Shown piece by piece: positions 11,244-21,145 of a stretch of DNA of 64,000 bases. The stretch is from NCBI RefSeq assembly GCF_000203815.1, contig NW_004457624.1:2666001-2730000 (forward strand), in the 5' to 3' direction. The notes under the pieces are model-generated. The model was not told where the DNA came from. It did not search any database and worked only from the letters and a program-made list of their open reading frames with translations. Position numbers and translations under genes: made by a program. This DNA is from Cavenderia fasciculata (taxonomy: Eukaryota; Evosea; Eumycetozoa; Acytosteliales; Cavenderiaceae). The number at the start of each line of letters is the position of its first letter. Within the stretch, counting starts at the first letter, position 1.

Positions 11244-12242
11244 TTAATTAAAGATGAAAAACATTAAAAGACCAATGAAAAATGCAAAGCATAAACTCCA
11301 TAATGATTGTTTGGAACTGGAATTTGCATCTGGATCATCTAAATAAATTAAATTAAATTAATTAATAAAAGTTTTGTTGGATATTAATAGTATTAATTTG
11401 TGTTAACATACAAACAATTGGTAAAACTTGAACAGTTCCTTGCATGGTTTCTGGATTATATTTTGAAGAGTAAAGGTAAAGTCCCTCTTGAGTAAATGTG
11501 AATGAATATCTTCTGCGTGTTGGAGTTTCATGCAAGTTTAAACTTGGATTAACCAAATTTGATTGTTCTTGTTGTTGTTGTTGTAATATTACAGTTTGTT
11601 GTTGTTGTTGTTGTTGTGATAGTTGTTGTAATGAAGCCGCCGTTTGTTGTTGTGGTTGTTGATGATATTTTGGATTATTAAAAGAAATGGGAGAATCAAA
11701 TGAATAACTATATTTTTGATCTTTTTCCTTTTGTTCCTTTTCTTTTTCTTTTTGTTGTTGTAGTAGTAGTAGTTGTTGGTTAGTAGTCATTTGATCTGAC
11801 GTTTGCGTTTGTTGTTGCTGTTGTAGTTGTAATTGTTCCTTTTGATATTTCAATTTTGGATTTTCAAAAGTAACTTGATTGTCATGATCAAGATAAATAG
11901 GGATTCTTTCAATTAATGTTACAGTATTCATTTCCATATCCGATGTAATCCATGTTACTGTATCTCCAACTGATATAGTTAGATTTGATACAACTGGATT
12001 ATTCCATTCAACAATATAATGTTCTCCTACAAATAATAATAAATAATAAATAATCATGATTGCCAATGCCCAAAATAATCAATCAATCATTGCAACTTAC
12101 CATTGACTACATTAATGTTGTTGATTGTTATCGATAAGAGGAATACCACTACTAAAAATAGCAAAGTTGAAGTTGTTGTTGATCGATTTAATTTTGGTAA
12201 TGATTTTGATGAGATTCTAGTTGTACTGTCATTTCTAATCAT
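11244..12242 (-). CDS. secreted, membrane-anchored cupredoxin-like protein with Gln-rich insert
   Basis: Three exons, 12101-12242, 11412-12026 and 11244-11338, joined with GTAAGT and GTATGT donors; 283 residues. A basic N-terminus leads into a signal or anchor helix (STLLFLVVVFLLSI). The fold then starts like a plastocyanin-type cupredoxin (EWNNPVVSNLTISVGDTVTW) and ends with FTFTQEGLYLYSSKYNPETM followed by a Gly-Thr-Val strand. Between the halves is about 100 residues of Gln/Lys-rich sequence. The usual copper ligands are not obvious: where a Cys and His are expected there is Ser-Lys-Tyr-Asn, though a Met is kept. The last exon adds a C-terminal membrane helix (SLCFAFFIGLLMFFIF). I infer a type I surface protein, probably not copper-binding. 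Dictyostelid-specific function unknown. Confidence 0.6.
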
Positions 12243-12846
12243 TGTTGTTCACCTTTAACTAATAAAAAAAAAAACTTTGCGTTGGACGAAGAGGAAGGAG
12301 TAGGGGAAGAGTTGAAAAAAACAAAATGGCAAAGTAGAATTAATTGATCAATCGAACAAGCAATTCTCTCTCTTTATCTCTTTTTATGTCTACACGATTG
12401 ATTATTTTTAAACTACTGTCCTCTGCAACCGTTTTCCTCTCTTGTCCCAAAATCTCCAATGGCCCATTGAAAAAAATTAAAAATATCTTTCTTTTTGAGG
12501 AGGGAAACAAAAAAAAAACCGACTAGTTGAAAGTCGATAGCCCTCACTCCCCCCAGTAATGATCGTCACAAGTCTACTTTTTAGAGGGTTTGTTTTGCTC
12601 GTCTAGGTTTCGAGGTCTCGAAGTCTCGGTACTACTTATTAATAGGTGCCACCATGGTTTACTATTTTAAAATATTTACTATATTGTCACCAATGTTTGA
12701 AATCCTTTATTATATTATAGTATCAAATATATGGCTAGACGAATGATTTCTTATTGCATAAATCTAGAAAGATAGATGTATGATACTAAATTTTTAAACA
12801 TATACTTTAATAATAAAAGTTTTAAATATTTATTGTACTAACTTAG

Positions 12847-12894
12847 ATGGATGGATGGATGGATGGATGGATGGATGGATGGATGGATGGATGG
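12847..12894. repeat. GATG tetranucleotide microsatellite
   Basis: About twelve uninterrupted copies of GATG/GGAT. It is the first of two related arrays in this spacer. Confidence 0.9.
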
Positions 12895-13040
12895 TGTAAA
12901 AACTATGTAGAGGTATAACTATATAAATGAAATATTTAGTTGGTCGTTTGTATTTTATCTAAAACATATTTGATTTGTCCTACCCAGGATTGAGTATATT
13001 GAATGAGATATCATTGATTTTAGAGAATCTAGATCTAACA

Positions 13041-13300
13041 GATGTGGATGGATGGATAGTTGGTGGATAGATGTAGGGTGGATGGATATTTGGTGGATAG
13101 ATAGAGGATGGATGGATGGATGGATGGATGGATGGATGGATGGATGGATGGATGGATGGATGGAGGGTGGATGGATATTTGGTGGATAGATAGAGGATGG
13201 ATGGATGGATGGATAGTTGGTGGGTGGATGGATGGATGGATGGATGAATGGATGAATGGATGTATAGACAATGTATGAATGGATGGTAGATGGTGGATGG
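13041..13300. repeat. compound GGAT/GATA minisatellite
   Basis: GGAT runs separated by recurring interruptions reading roughly GGTGGATAGATAGAGGATGG and GATATTTGGTGGATAG. The interruptions repeat two or three times, so there is a higher-order unit above the tetranucleotide. This suggests growth by duplication of longer blocks as well as slippage. Confidence 0.85.
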
Positions 13301-13959
13301 AATGAGATAGAAATATATAAGTCTTAGATTTAATTATAATATAAAAGATCTTTAATTTTATTGGTTTCTTTGTATTAAACAATCATTACAATCAGAACCC
13401 CAACTATAATCCATTTCTGATGTCAATAAAATAATAATACGAAATTCAAAGTTGGCTTTTGTTATTCTATATTAATTGGTCATTCATGAACCATCGATCC
13501 CAATAAAACATTATGCATTCATTGATTTTCCACTTTTTGGCGGGCGGACAGTGGACGATGGTTGATGGGCAATGATTGACTATATTCTACCATGGATAGT
13601 GGATGGAAAGACAATAGATGGATGGTGGAGGATCGTAGACAGAGGATCCAATTGTATCTGCCATCCACCATCCATAATCTATCATATATCAACAATAATA
13701 CATTGATGGTACTCTAAAATATCAACATTGCTTTTCTATCCACCTTGAGTACTCAATTAGTATATCTCTATCTATAGATAATATATATTTATATATGATA
13801 AATAAATATTGATATGTGAGTATCAAGTTTAATTTTAATTATAAATTTAAGAAAAATAAAATAATAAATGATCAAAAAGTCAGAGTTGGTGAAGTGGTGT
13901 GGTTGCTTTTTTATTTTATTTTTATTATAAAGTTTTAATTTTAATAAATTAAAGTTACA

Positions 13960-13997
13960 AACCCATAAACCATCTTTAGATGCACACCTTTATAAAG
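13960..13997 (+). promoter_or_regulatory. DUSE-like element and TATA box (possible small-RNA promoter)
   Basis: AACCCATAAA at 13960-13969 matches the Dictyostelium upstream sequence element (DUSE, A[A/T]CCCAT[A/C]A[A/T]) described upstream of snRNA, snoRNA and other small RNA genes. CTTTATAAAG follows about 20 bases later. By the usual spacing, transcription would start near 14020-14030. Just after that, 14057-14066 carries CTGATGATGA, which resembles a snoRNA C box, but I see no good D box at the right distance. The RNA product is therefore unproven. Confidence 0.35.
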
Positions 13998-14199
13998 ACA
14001 CATATTGCTACAGTTGAAGTGTCACAAATATTTGTTACAAATAATTATTACAAATTCTGATGATGAATTAATTAATATTGATTTGGCGGGTAAAAGAATT
14101 AATAAATAAATAAATAAATTAATAATAAATAAAAAGAGAGGGAAAAAGAGAGAGAAAAGAGAGAAAGAAAGAAAGAAATAGAAAAATATAGTTTTTGTT

Positions 14200-14228
14200 G
14201 TTCCCATGGTTGTTTAGACCATGGGAAC
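14200..14228. other. perfect 11-bp inverted repeat (hairpin)
   Basis: GTTCCCATGGT and ACCATGGGAAC flank a 7-base loop, and the stem can be extended by one A-T and one wobble pair. It is a strong stem for such AT-rich DNA. A run of A and then a G/C-rich patch follow. It could be a terminator, a small-RNA precursor or the end of a miniature element. Confidence 0.6.
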
Positions 14229-14291
14229 AGTCCAAAAAAAAAAAAAAAGCCCCCCAATGCGATAAAATTCGACTTACACGGGGGCGAACCT

Positions 14292-14518
14292 GGGAAACCC
14301 TCTGGGTGAAGTAATTTAATATCTTTTTGTAAAGGAAACCACTTGGGTAAAAGTAATCGAATATCTTTTTTGGGGTATAAAAGCCTAGGGAAACATGGAT
14401 GGACGATGATGGACTGAACTGGACTGGACACGGACGATGGCAACGGACAATGTATAAAAAGAAAAGAGTAGGAAGAGAGGGAAACCACTTGGGTAAAAGT
14501 AATTGAATATCTTTTTTT
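14292..14518. repeat. three direct repeats of about 37 bases
   Basis: Copies at about 14292-14328, 14334-14371 and 14479-14518 share GGGAAACC, CTTGGGT and AAGTAATYGAATATCTTTTT. The last two are almost identical; the first has diverged. They sit just downstream of the hairpin at 14200. The apparent minus-strand frame across them is just their translation. Confidence 0.7.
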
Positions 14519-14790
14519 TAGAAAAGAAGATGATCGTAATTATTATTATTAGGTTTTGTTGTTTGTTGTTGTAATTATTATTATTATTATTACTTATTGC
14601 TGTTGGTTGTTGTAATTATTATTAGTTATTGTTGTTGGTTGTTGGATTATTATTACTATTATTATTATTATTAAGATGTTGTTACCAAAAGAGTTGAAGA
14701 GAATAATGCAATCGATTAGTGTACCTATAAAATAAAAGAAAAAGAGTCAGTAAATTTATAATTAATTATCAACATTTGATACAGAGTTAA

Positions 14791-16621
14791 TTATGTTGGT
14801 CTACGAATGGTGGTGATTGTTGCTTGGAAACTGGTACTCTTGATTACTGGATTTGGGACGGGCGACTGGCTAGAGGATTGGTGATGAATGAATGATTGAT
14901 TGGTGAATGAGGATTGTGGATTGGAGTGATTGGTAAAGATTGTAATGTTGTTATGATTATTCTTTGTTGTAATCGGAATGTTATTATTATTTGTTGGTGA
15001 ACAATGAGGGGGTTGGTAAATTGAAAAGGTGAAAAAGGAGGAGGAAGAGTTGGATTGTGACATATATAATATATTGTTGTTATTATTATTATTATTTAAA
15101 TTGTTATTATCAAATGTATTGTTGTTATGATTTTTTAAGTTATTATTTGTATTGTTGTTTGTATTATTATTGTGATTATTGTTTGGATTATTCTTGTTTG
15201 TTGTTTGATTATTGTTTGGATTATTATTGTTTGTTGTATTATTGTTTGTTGAATAATTATTTTTTGTAATGTTATTTGTATTATTATTGGTTGCTGATTG
15301 TTGAGTGATTGAAGATTGTGGATTGATTGGAGATGAATATATGATTGATGGGTGGTTGTGATGAGTGGATTGATTGGTGAGTACCGATTGTGGATGGATT
15401 GGTGAATATGGATTGTGGATGGGTTGAAGTGATCGACAAAGATTGTAATATTGTTGTTGTTATTTGTATTTTTTAATTTAATGTCGTTATTGCTGTTTTT
15501 GTTTTTATTATTTAATGGGTGTGGATTGAAGTGATTGGCAAAGATTGCAATATTCCTACGATTATTATTATTGGTGGTTGGTGAAAAATGAATGGGTTGT
15601 CTGTCTATGGAAGAGGAGTAATTGTTGTTTTTGTTATTATTATTATTATTATTATTTGTTGGTCTTGTGTTGTTATTATTTGTATTTGTATTTTTGTTAT
15701 TGTTAGAAGATTGTCCAATGGTTTGAGGATTGTGGGTTGATTGGAGATGAATGTGGAGGGTGGATGGATTGGTGATGATTGCGAGATTGTTTGATTGGCA
15801 ATGAGTTAAAATATTACTTGAATTAAAACATGGAATCGATGATTGATGGACATTGAAGAATGAAATATTATTATTATTATTATTGTTGATGGAAATGATT
15901 GGTTGATGATCGAAACATGAGATTGAATTTGTTGTTTTGTTGCTGTTCGATTGAACATATAAAAGAATGTGGTTGTTGGTTGTTGAGTGATTTAATGGTA
16001 ATTGAATATTAAAAGGAATTGACATGGATGAATTAAAAAATAAATAATTAAATTATTATTGTTGTTAGGAATGAATGAATGATTTGATTGACATTGAGTA
16101 TCACTTGAATCATAAAATAAAATGGTTGATTGATGGAAAGAAATACTATGATTATTATTAATAGTAATTGATTGATGTTCAACATGGTTGAACAATGAGA
16201 ATGTGATTGTGTTGTTGTAGTTGTTGTTGTTGTTGTTCTCTTGAAATGACTCCTCCTTCTTCTCCTCTTCTGCTAAAAGAAAATGGTTGGTTGTTGAATG
16301 ATTAAAGAGTAATGGTGATGATTGACAATTGCTCGAAACATCAGTTGAATTAAATGGAATGTACATGTACAATGAGTGAATAGGTGAGGCTGATTCATTG
16401 GTATTATTTTTGTTGTTATTATTATTATTTGATGGTGGAGTGATTTGTGAATATTGATTGCAAGTTGAATTGTGAATGTGGATTGTGGTGAGGATTGTAT
16501 CATGATTGATTGGTGATGATGATGATCGTTGTTGTATTATTGTATGATTTGAATGGCTGGTTCCGAAACAGTTGAGAGAATCAAAATCGAGTGCACAAAG
16601 CAGCTGCAGCAAAGCAATCAA
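14791..16621 (-). pseudogene. Asn/His/Ser-rich tandem-repeat frames, decaying gene or repeat tract
   Basis: Three long minus-strand frames (15992-16621, 15135-16025 and 14791-15063) lie end to end in different phases with no splice signals that join them. A fourth unbroken phase, rich in Asn, runs from about 15300 into the last frame. Translation is mostly Asn, His, Ser, Thr and Ile. Imperfect repeats recur: FNHSTTNHFLL and LNHSTTNNHILL; CQSS, TQCQSN and THCQSN; and ITIFTNHSNP, ITIFVDHFNP and IAIFANHFNP. The repeat period is roughly 280-300 bases in the upstream half. Preserved frame within each copy hints at past coding, while the phase changes between blocks suggest decay or slippage. No known domain is seen. 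Confidence 0.35.
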
Positions 16622-16693
16622 ACATAGTCAATTTTGATATGATCACCTCACCCTCTTTCATTTTCATTACCACCATGGTCATGATCAGATGCA

Positions 16694-16696
16694 TTT

Positions 16697-16738
<42 letters not shown>
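16694..16738. repeat. TTTA tetranucleotide run
   Basis: About eleven tandem ATTT units directly after, and partly including, the stop codon of the retropepsin-like gene at 16737. Confidence 0.85.
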
Positions 16739-16740
<2 letters not shown>

Positions 16741-17377
16741 TCACCATTTAAAAGTTTAAAGTCAACATCACTTTGATATGAAATACCAAGGCCTATTCCA
16801 ACGTTTATTCTTGATACTTTTGGTAGATCTCTGACAGGAACAATGCTACTTGGATCAACTTTGAAATGTACAAGTAGTTGATCCCAAAATAGAAAAGGAA
16901 AGGGTGGCTTTGGATGAATGGTCTGCAAGTTGATTGGATCATCGTCAATTGTAAACTTGCCTTTTAAACAATGAATTTGCATGTTGAGCAACAACATTGG
17001 CTCTAAACCAAATAGTGATGGTTGTCCAGGTGAACATTTGACAACAACAGGAAGCTCTACCCCATCAAGAACCGATAGTCTTGCAGGACATAAAAAATTT
17101 CTCTGTACAGTTCCACCAATCATTGATGTATCAAATATAGAAGGATGACCACTCAAACCAATAAACTCTGCCAACTCTGATGAAATTTGACTATAGAAAT
17201 AAAATATAGTTAATTAGAACAAAATCATATACGTTGTATTCATATAGGTATAGTATAATATAGTTACGTGTAAGAAGAACTAGTATCTAAAGTAAAATAA
17301 ATGTTGTGACCATTAATTTGTGCTGCAATTTGGCAACTTTTACCATTGTACATAATAAGATCTCCTTTTTTAACCAT
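16737..17377 (-). CDS. retropepsin-like aspartic protease-fold protein
   Basis: Two exons, 17268-17377 and 16737-17190, with a 77-base GTAACT...TATAG intron; 187 residues. Near the N-terminus INGHNIYFTLDTSSSYTQIS resembles the active-site strand and loop of single-domain aspartic proteases (D31-T-S in place of D-T-G), followed by the ELAEFIGLSG helix. Later, LFGLEPMLLLNMQI resembles the second hydrophobic strand-loop (usually I-L-G-x-D). The family cuts peptide bonds as a homodimer. No neighbouring gene suggests a mobile element, so I read it as a host gene, comparable to other single-copy retropepsin-like eukaryotic proteins. Assignment rests on motif likeness alone. It shares strand and close spacing with the two patatin-like genes. 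Confidence 0.45.
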
Positions 17378-17528
17378 GGTTGTAATTAATATTATTATTA
17401 TTACTACCACTGTCTGTCTGCTTGGAGTGTGTATATATTTATATTTAAGATATATTGAAAAGTAAATGAATTTTAACAGAAATATCATACAATATTAAAT
17501 AATATATTTAGAGTGGATAATCTTTTGT

Positions 17529-18677
17529 TTAAAATATTTGGTCATCATCTGCCACTACATATGATGATTTTGTGGTGGTGGTGGTACTTGAGTAGTTCTT
17601 ATGGAAGCTAAATAAATTTAGATTATCTTTTATAGCCTTTTTTGCTGATTTAGCAAGTGTGTCCCTTGCTTTTTGACCAGCAATGTCATTGTCATACACT
17701 CTATTGTCCAATGGTTTGACAACCTCCTTTTTGTCAATGGTTTGGAATGTATGTCCCTCTTGATTAAATTCACCATCTATTACATTTACTCTAGCTAGAC
17801 AAATATTGGAATTGGATTCTTGACGCTCTTTGAAACGGTTCATTCTTTCAAAGGTAGCTTCAGAAGTGTATGACAAATCGGTAATAGAGCCATCTAGGTT
17901 CAATGGTTGTCCAATTGTATCTACAGAGTATCTCCTACTATCGAGACCAACACCAAGACATATAAAGTTGAATTTTATATATATATTTGGTTGTGGAGGC
18001 CATATTGCCATTGCTTCATGATAAGCAACCTCTAAAGGACTATTACTGTATATTGATGCTTCAATGAATCTAGATCCTGGAAGATTTGGATATTGTATAG
18101 GTACCGAATAAAATGGTATGGCCGTACATGCATGTAAAATGTCTTTAGCACTAGACTCTACTCCAAATGTACATCCTTCAACCTTACTAGTAATGTTATT
18201 TGGATTATGATAATTTCTAAATAGGTATGGTAACACTGTAGGCTTCCCATTCTTTATCTTTTTAGTTGCGCACATTACAGCAAACTATATATAAATAGAT
18301 GATATCAGTCACATATGTTTCATTACAACACCTTTAATATTAATTAATTAAATTGAACTTACTCTTTTATAAAGATATTGATCAAAACTAGGGATATCTA
18401 GGTCCTTGTAAAACTCTGTGGTTGCTAGTTCTGGATGATGTCGAGTGTTCCAAAGTGGAGATAGACTAAGTTTTGATCCAACTTGCATTGCAAACTCTTC
18501 TTGTTGTTTAATAGTTTTACAAAAGAGTAAGGTGCTTGCCAAAGATGTACCAATCACCAAGTCAACATTATCAAATGGTATATTAAACTGTTCATGAAGT
18601 TCTTTGATTAGATAATGTGTATACAATACTCTTGGTCCTCCTTCCAATACTAATATATTTTTATATTCATATTGCAT
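17529..18677 (-). CDS. patatin-like protein with a degenerate catalytic site
   Basis: Two exons, 18363-18677 and 17529-18284, with a GTAAGT...TATAG intron in phase 0; 356 residues. The patatin layout is visible: NILVLEGGPRVLYTHYLIK replaces the usual D-G-G-G-x-R-G oxyanion loop, and DLVIGTSLAS replaces G-x-S-x-G (Ser45 kept, next Gly changed to Ala). The region expected to hold the catalytic D-G-G/A reads SRFIEASIYSNSP, with no Asp. Patatins use a Ser-Asp dyad to cleave acyl chains from phospholipids, so this copy is probably inactive or altered. A Ser/Thr-rich tail ends the protein. It lies 160 bases downstream of an intact relative on the same strand, so tandem duplication followed by divergence is likely. 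Confidence 0.65.
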
Positions 18678-18835
18678 TCTAATACATATATCTCTATCTC
18701 TCTCTCTATTATTATTATTATTATTAAAATGAACTTAAATCAAAACAGTTTGAAAAGTTGATCAAAAAAATATTTTTAGATATTTATTATAATATACATA
18801 ATTATTAAATTTAATGGTGATGGGTTTAAATCAAT

Positions 18836-19897
18836 TTAAGGAATAAATCCAGATTGATGTAATAATAGTTTTAATTTTGAAATTGTTTCTATTGTAGTTG
18901 GATTTGTTAAATAGTTATCAGTATCTGTTTTCATTGCTTTGATGGTTTCATCTGATGCGTCGGCAAGGAAATATGACTTTTGAAGTTGTGGGTCTAGTCT
19001 AAAAGGATGGATTGTAAAGGTTGATTGTTTGGAGACGGTATCTACAAACTTTAAATATTCAGAGTGTGCGCCTGAAGTACCTTCGAGCAACTGGTCGATT
19101 ACTTGGACTCCAAGTGTCAATTGTTCAGAAGAATTGGATACTCCAATTTGTGATGACCCTTTGAGTGAGCGTACGGTTGATTTCTTGAGTTGTTCCAATA
19201 CTGGACTCTTATACTTTTCTGCACGTCCAGTACCCAGTGAAATGACAATGTATTCCACATTGTCAGACTTCCATTCAGAGATTGCTTCATTGATACAAAC
19301 ATTGACAGGGTTGTTGTGTAGAACGCCGCCATCGACAACATCCATATTGGCAATACACTTGATCGGTCCAAAAATAAGTGGGATGCCTGATGTGCACCGA
19401 ATGGCATCGACCACGGTCACATCGATTGGTCTGTCCTTTGGTAAATACTTTCTCTTGTCACTGATGGTTGGATAGTTGCACAAGAGTGTGACATCGAATT
19501 TGTTAAATGATCCAGTTGGTTTGGAGCCACACACCACCAACGCTCGTTGTTTTCTGTAGTCTCCCAATTCAAGCATCTTTGTATTTTTGAATTTAAGTGC
19601 CAACTCTTGTTCGTAGAGTTGTGTATTGGCAAGTGTCTGTGCCTCGACGATATTATCACAACTAAACTTCATCACTGTTTTACCAACATTTAAATAACAA
19701 TCTTTGATCTCTTGATTGGACAGCCTCTGTATCTTTGACAATGCTATAATACCTCCTGTCGATGTACCTCCCATTAAATGTGCCTTTAATGTAATATCTA
19801 CTCCAAACTCTTTCTCTAAATAATCTAATAGATAAAGTGTCACTAATCCTCTCATACCTCCTCCATCAAATGATATGATTAATTTATATTCTACCAT
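18836..19897 (-). CDS. patatin-like phospholipase / acyl hydrolase
   Basis: A single exon of 353 residues with no signal peptide. It has the complete patatin set: ISFDGGGMRGLVTLYLL (oxyanion loop, residues 9-24), MGGTSTGG with nucleophile Ser46, and MDVVDGGVLHNNP with catalytic Asp189. The family hydrolyses phospholipid or galactolipid acyl esters in the cytosol or at membranes. Length and motif spacing match short patatin-like proteins of bacteria, plants and slime moulds. Its start codon is 236 bases from the divergent LRAT-like gene. No intron is present, unlike its degenerate neighbour. Confidence 0.88.
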   Translation of the reverse strand: MVEYKLIISFDGGGMRGLVTLYLLDYLEKEFGVDITLKAHLMGGTSTGGIIALSKIQRLSNQEIKDCYLNVGKTVMKFSCDNIVEAQTLANTQLYEQELALKFKNTKMLELGDYRKQRALVVCGSKPTGSFNKFDVTLLCNYPTISDKRKYLPKDRPIDVTVVDAIRCTSGIPLIFGPIKCIANMDVVDGGVLHNNPVNVCINEAISEWKSDNVEYIVISLGTGRAEKYKSPVLEQLKKSTVRSLKGSSQIGVSNSSEQLTLGVQVIDQLLEGTSGAHSEYLKFVDTVSKQSTFTIHPFRLDPQLQKSYFLADASDETIKAMKTDTDNYLTNPTTIETISKLKLLLHQSGFIP

Positions 19898-20133
19898 TCT
19901 TAAATATATAAATATATATATATATATCTATCTCTTTTAACTAACTAATTATCTGTTGTGGCCCTTTGCAATGCTGATCAAAAAATATTCAATGAAGCGT
20001 TGGTTGATCTTTTTTTTTAAAAATTGATTGGATGAATGTGCAAAGAAAGTTGGTTGTCAGTTTACTTGTTATTATTAATTTCTCTATTTACATCTTATAA
20101 TAAATATTTAGCATCAAAGAGATAATAATAAAT

Positions 20134-20913
20134 ATGACAGACCTAGAAAATTGTTTTGACTTGTTTAATGATGAGGGATGCACTTCACTAGATTTACATG
20201 TAAGCACAGAGCTTTACTTGTCTTGTGATAAGGGCCGTCCATATAAAGACCACTTGATCTACAAGGAAAGAGAGGAGAGTGTACGAACACTAAAACATGG
20301 AGATGCAGTTATATCTGGCCTCCACTATCTACTCTACAACAAGGAGACCAATTCCTTTTACCATTTTGTAACTCCTGGAAATGAGTTCTCTAGTCTCTCA
20401 TTATCAAATAAACAGTCAATTGGATATCTATTGGTTACAAATGCAAACCATTATACAATTAAAAATAAGGTATATATATATATATTAATATACCAAACAT
20501 CCTGCCTACAAAATGTATATACTAACTAATAGAAATATATATATATTAATAATCATTATTAGGTTTCAGCACGATCACCATTTACAATTACCATGGGAAA
20601 AGGTAAAACAAGAGATATGAGAGTGTATGAAGCATTGTGTAGCTACAACAATCCATATCGATATAATTATTCTAGAGGTGGTTTCAATTGCCAGAATGTA
20701 GTAACTGCTTGGGTATCGATAGACAATATATCGACATCTCCTCAATCAGACTCGATATCCAATGGTTTATGTGTTGGTATTGGAGCAACGGCTGCTACAA
20801 CAGCATTGGCATTTCCACCAGCACTCTTAATTGGAGGTGCTATAATTGTCGGTATAAGTGTTTTTAGTGCCATCAGAAGAAATAAACAACAAAAGAAGCA
20901 TATCAAATCATAA
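20134..20913 (+). CDS. LRAT/H-rev107-like acyltransferase or phospholipase with C-terminal membrane helix
   Basis: Two exons, 20134-20469 and 20563-20913, joined in phase 0 at GTATAT...TTAG; 228 residues. The centre reads HGDAVISGLHYLLYNKE with a second His in FYHFVTP (H64 and H77), then GGFNCQNVVTAW (Cys155). This His...His...Asn-Cys order is the catalytic layout of the NlpC/P60-derived LRAT family, which moves acyl chains between phospholipids and amines or retinol. A glycine/alanine-rich helix near residues 189-210 (LCVGIGATAATTALAFPPAL) and a Lys-rich tail end the protein, as in H-rev107-like membrane enzymes. It shares a 236-base divergent promoter with the active patatin. Assignment is from motifs only. 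Confidence 0.68.
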
Positions 20914-21145
20914 ACTAATAGATAGATAGATAATAACTACTCTTCATCCTTCATTTAATAAGTCTTACTACTCTGAATCCTGGAGCACTACAAAGCTTTC
21001 CATTCTTAAAAAAATCAAAAAAAATTAAAAAAACAAAAAGAGTGAGTTGCTTGAATCATTGTTTGAGAGAGAGAAAGAGTTGAAACCAATTATTATTAGA
21101 AGTTATAATATATATATAACATACACAGATAGATAGATAGAGAGA

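Larger units (their letters stand above)
12243..14199. other. gene-poor, microsatellite-rich intergenic tract
   Basis: Nearly 2 kb with no convincing coding frame on either strand. A patch at about 12530-12650 is richer in G/C than its surroundings and contains TTCGAGGTCTCGAA, a near-perfect short palindrome. The rest is mostly simple repeats (GATG, GGAT and TAAA-type). The Ser/His/Pro/Ile frame at 13035-13382 is only a translation of the GGAT array. Confidence 0.6.

Noticed and set aside
13035-13382. 115-codon frame rich in Ile-His-Pro-Ser
   Set aside because: Pure translation of the GGAT microsatellite.
14260-14300. G/C-rich patch with GGGGCGAACC considered as a tRNA end
   Set aside because: No cloverleaf, no anticodon stem and no matching acceptor stem could be drawn.
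14099-14488. 129-codon minus frame with a repeated Lys-Asp-Ile/Leu-Pro peptide
   Set aside because: The peptide repeat just mirrors the 37-base DNA direct repeats, and the rest is a T-rich low-complexity translation.
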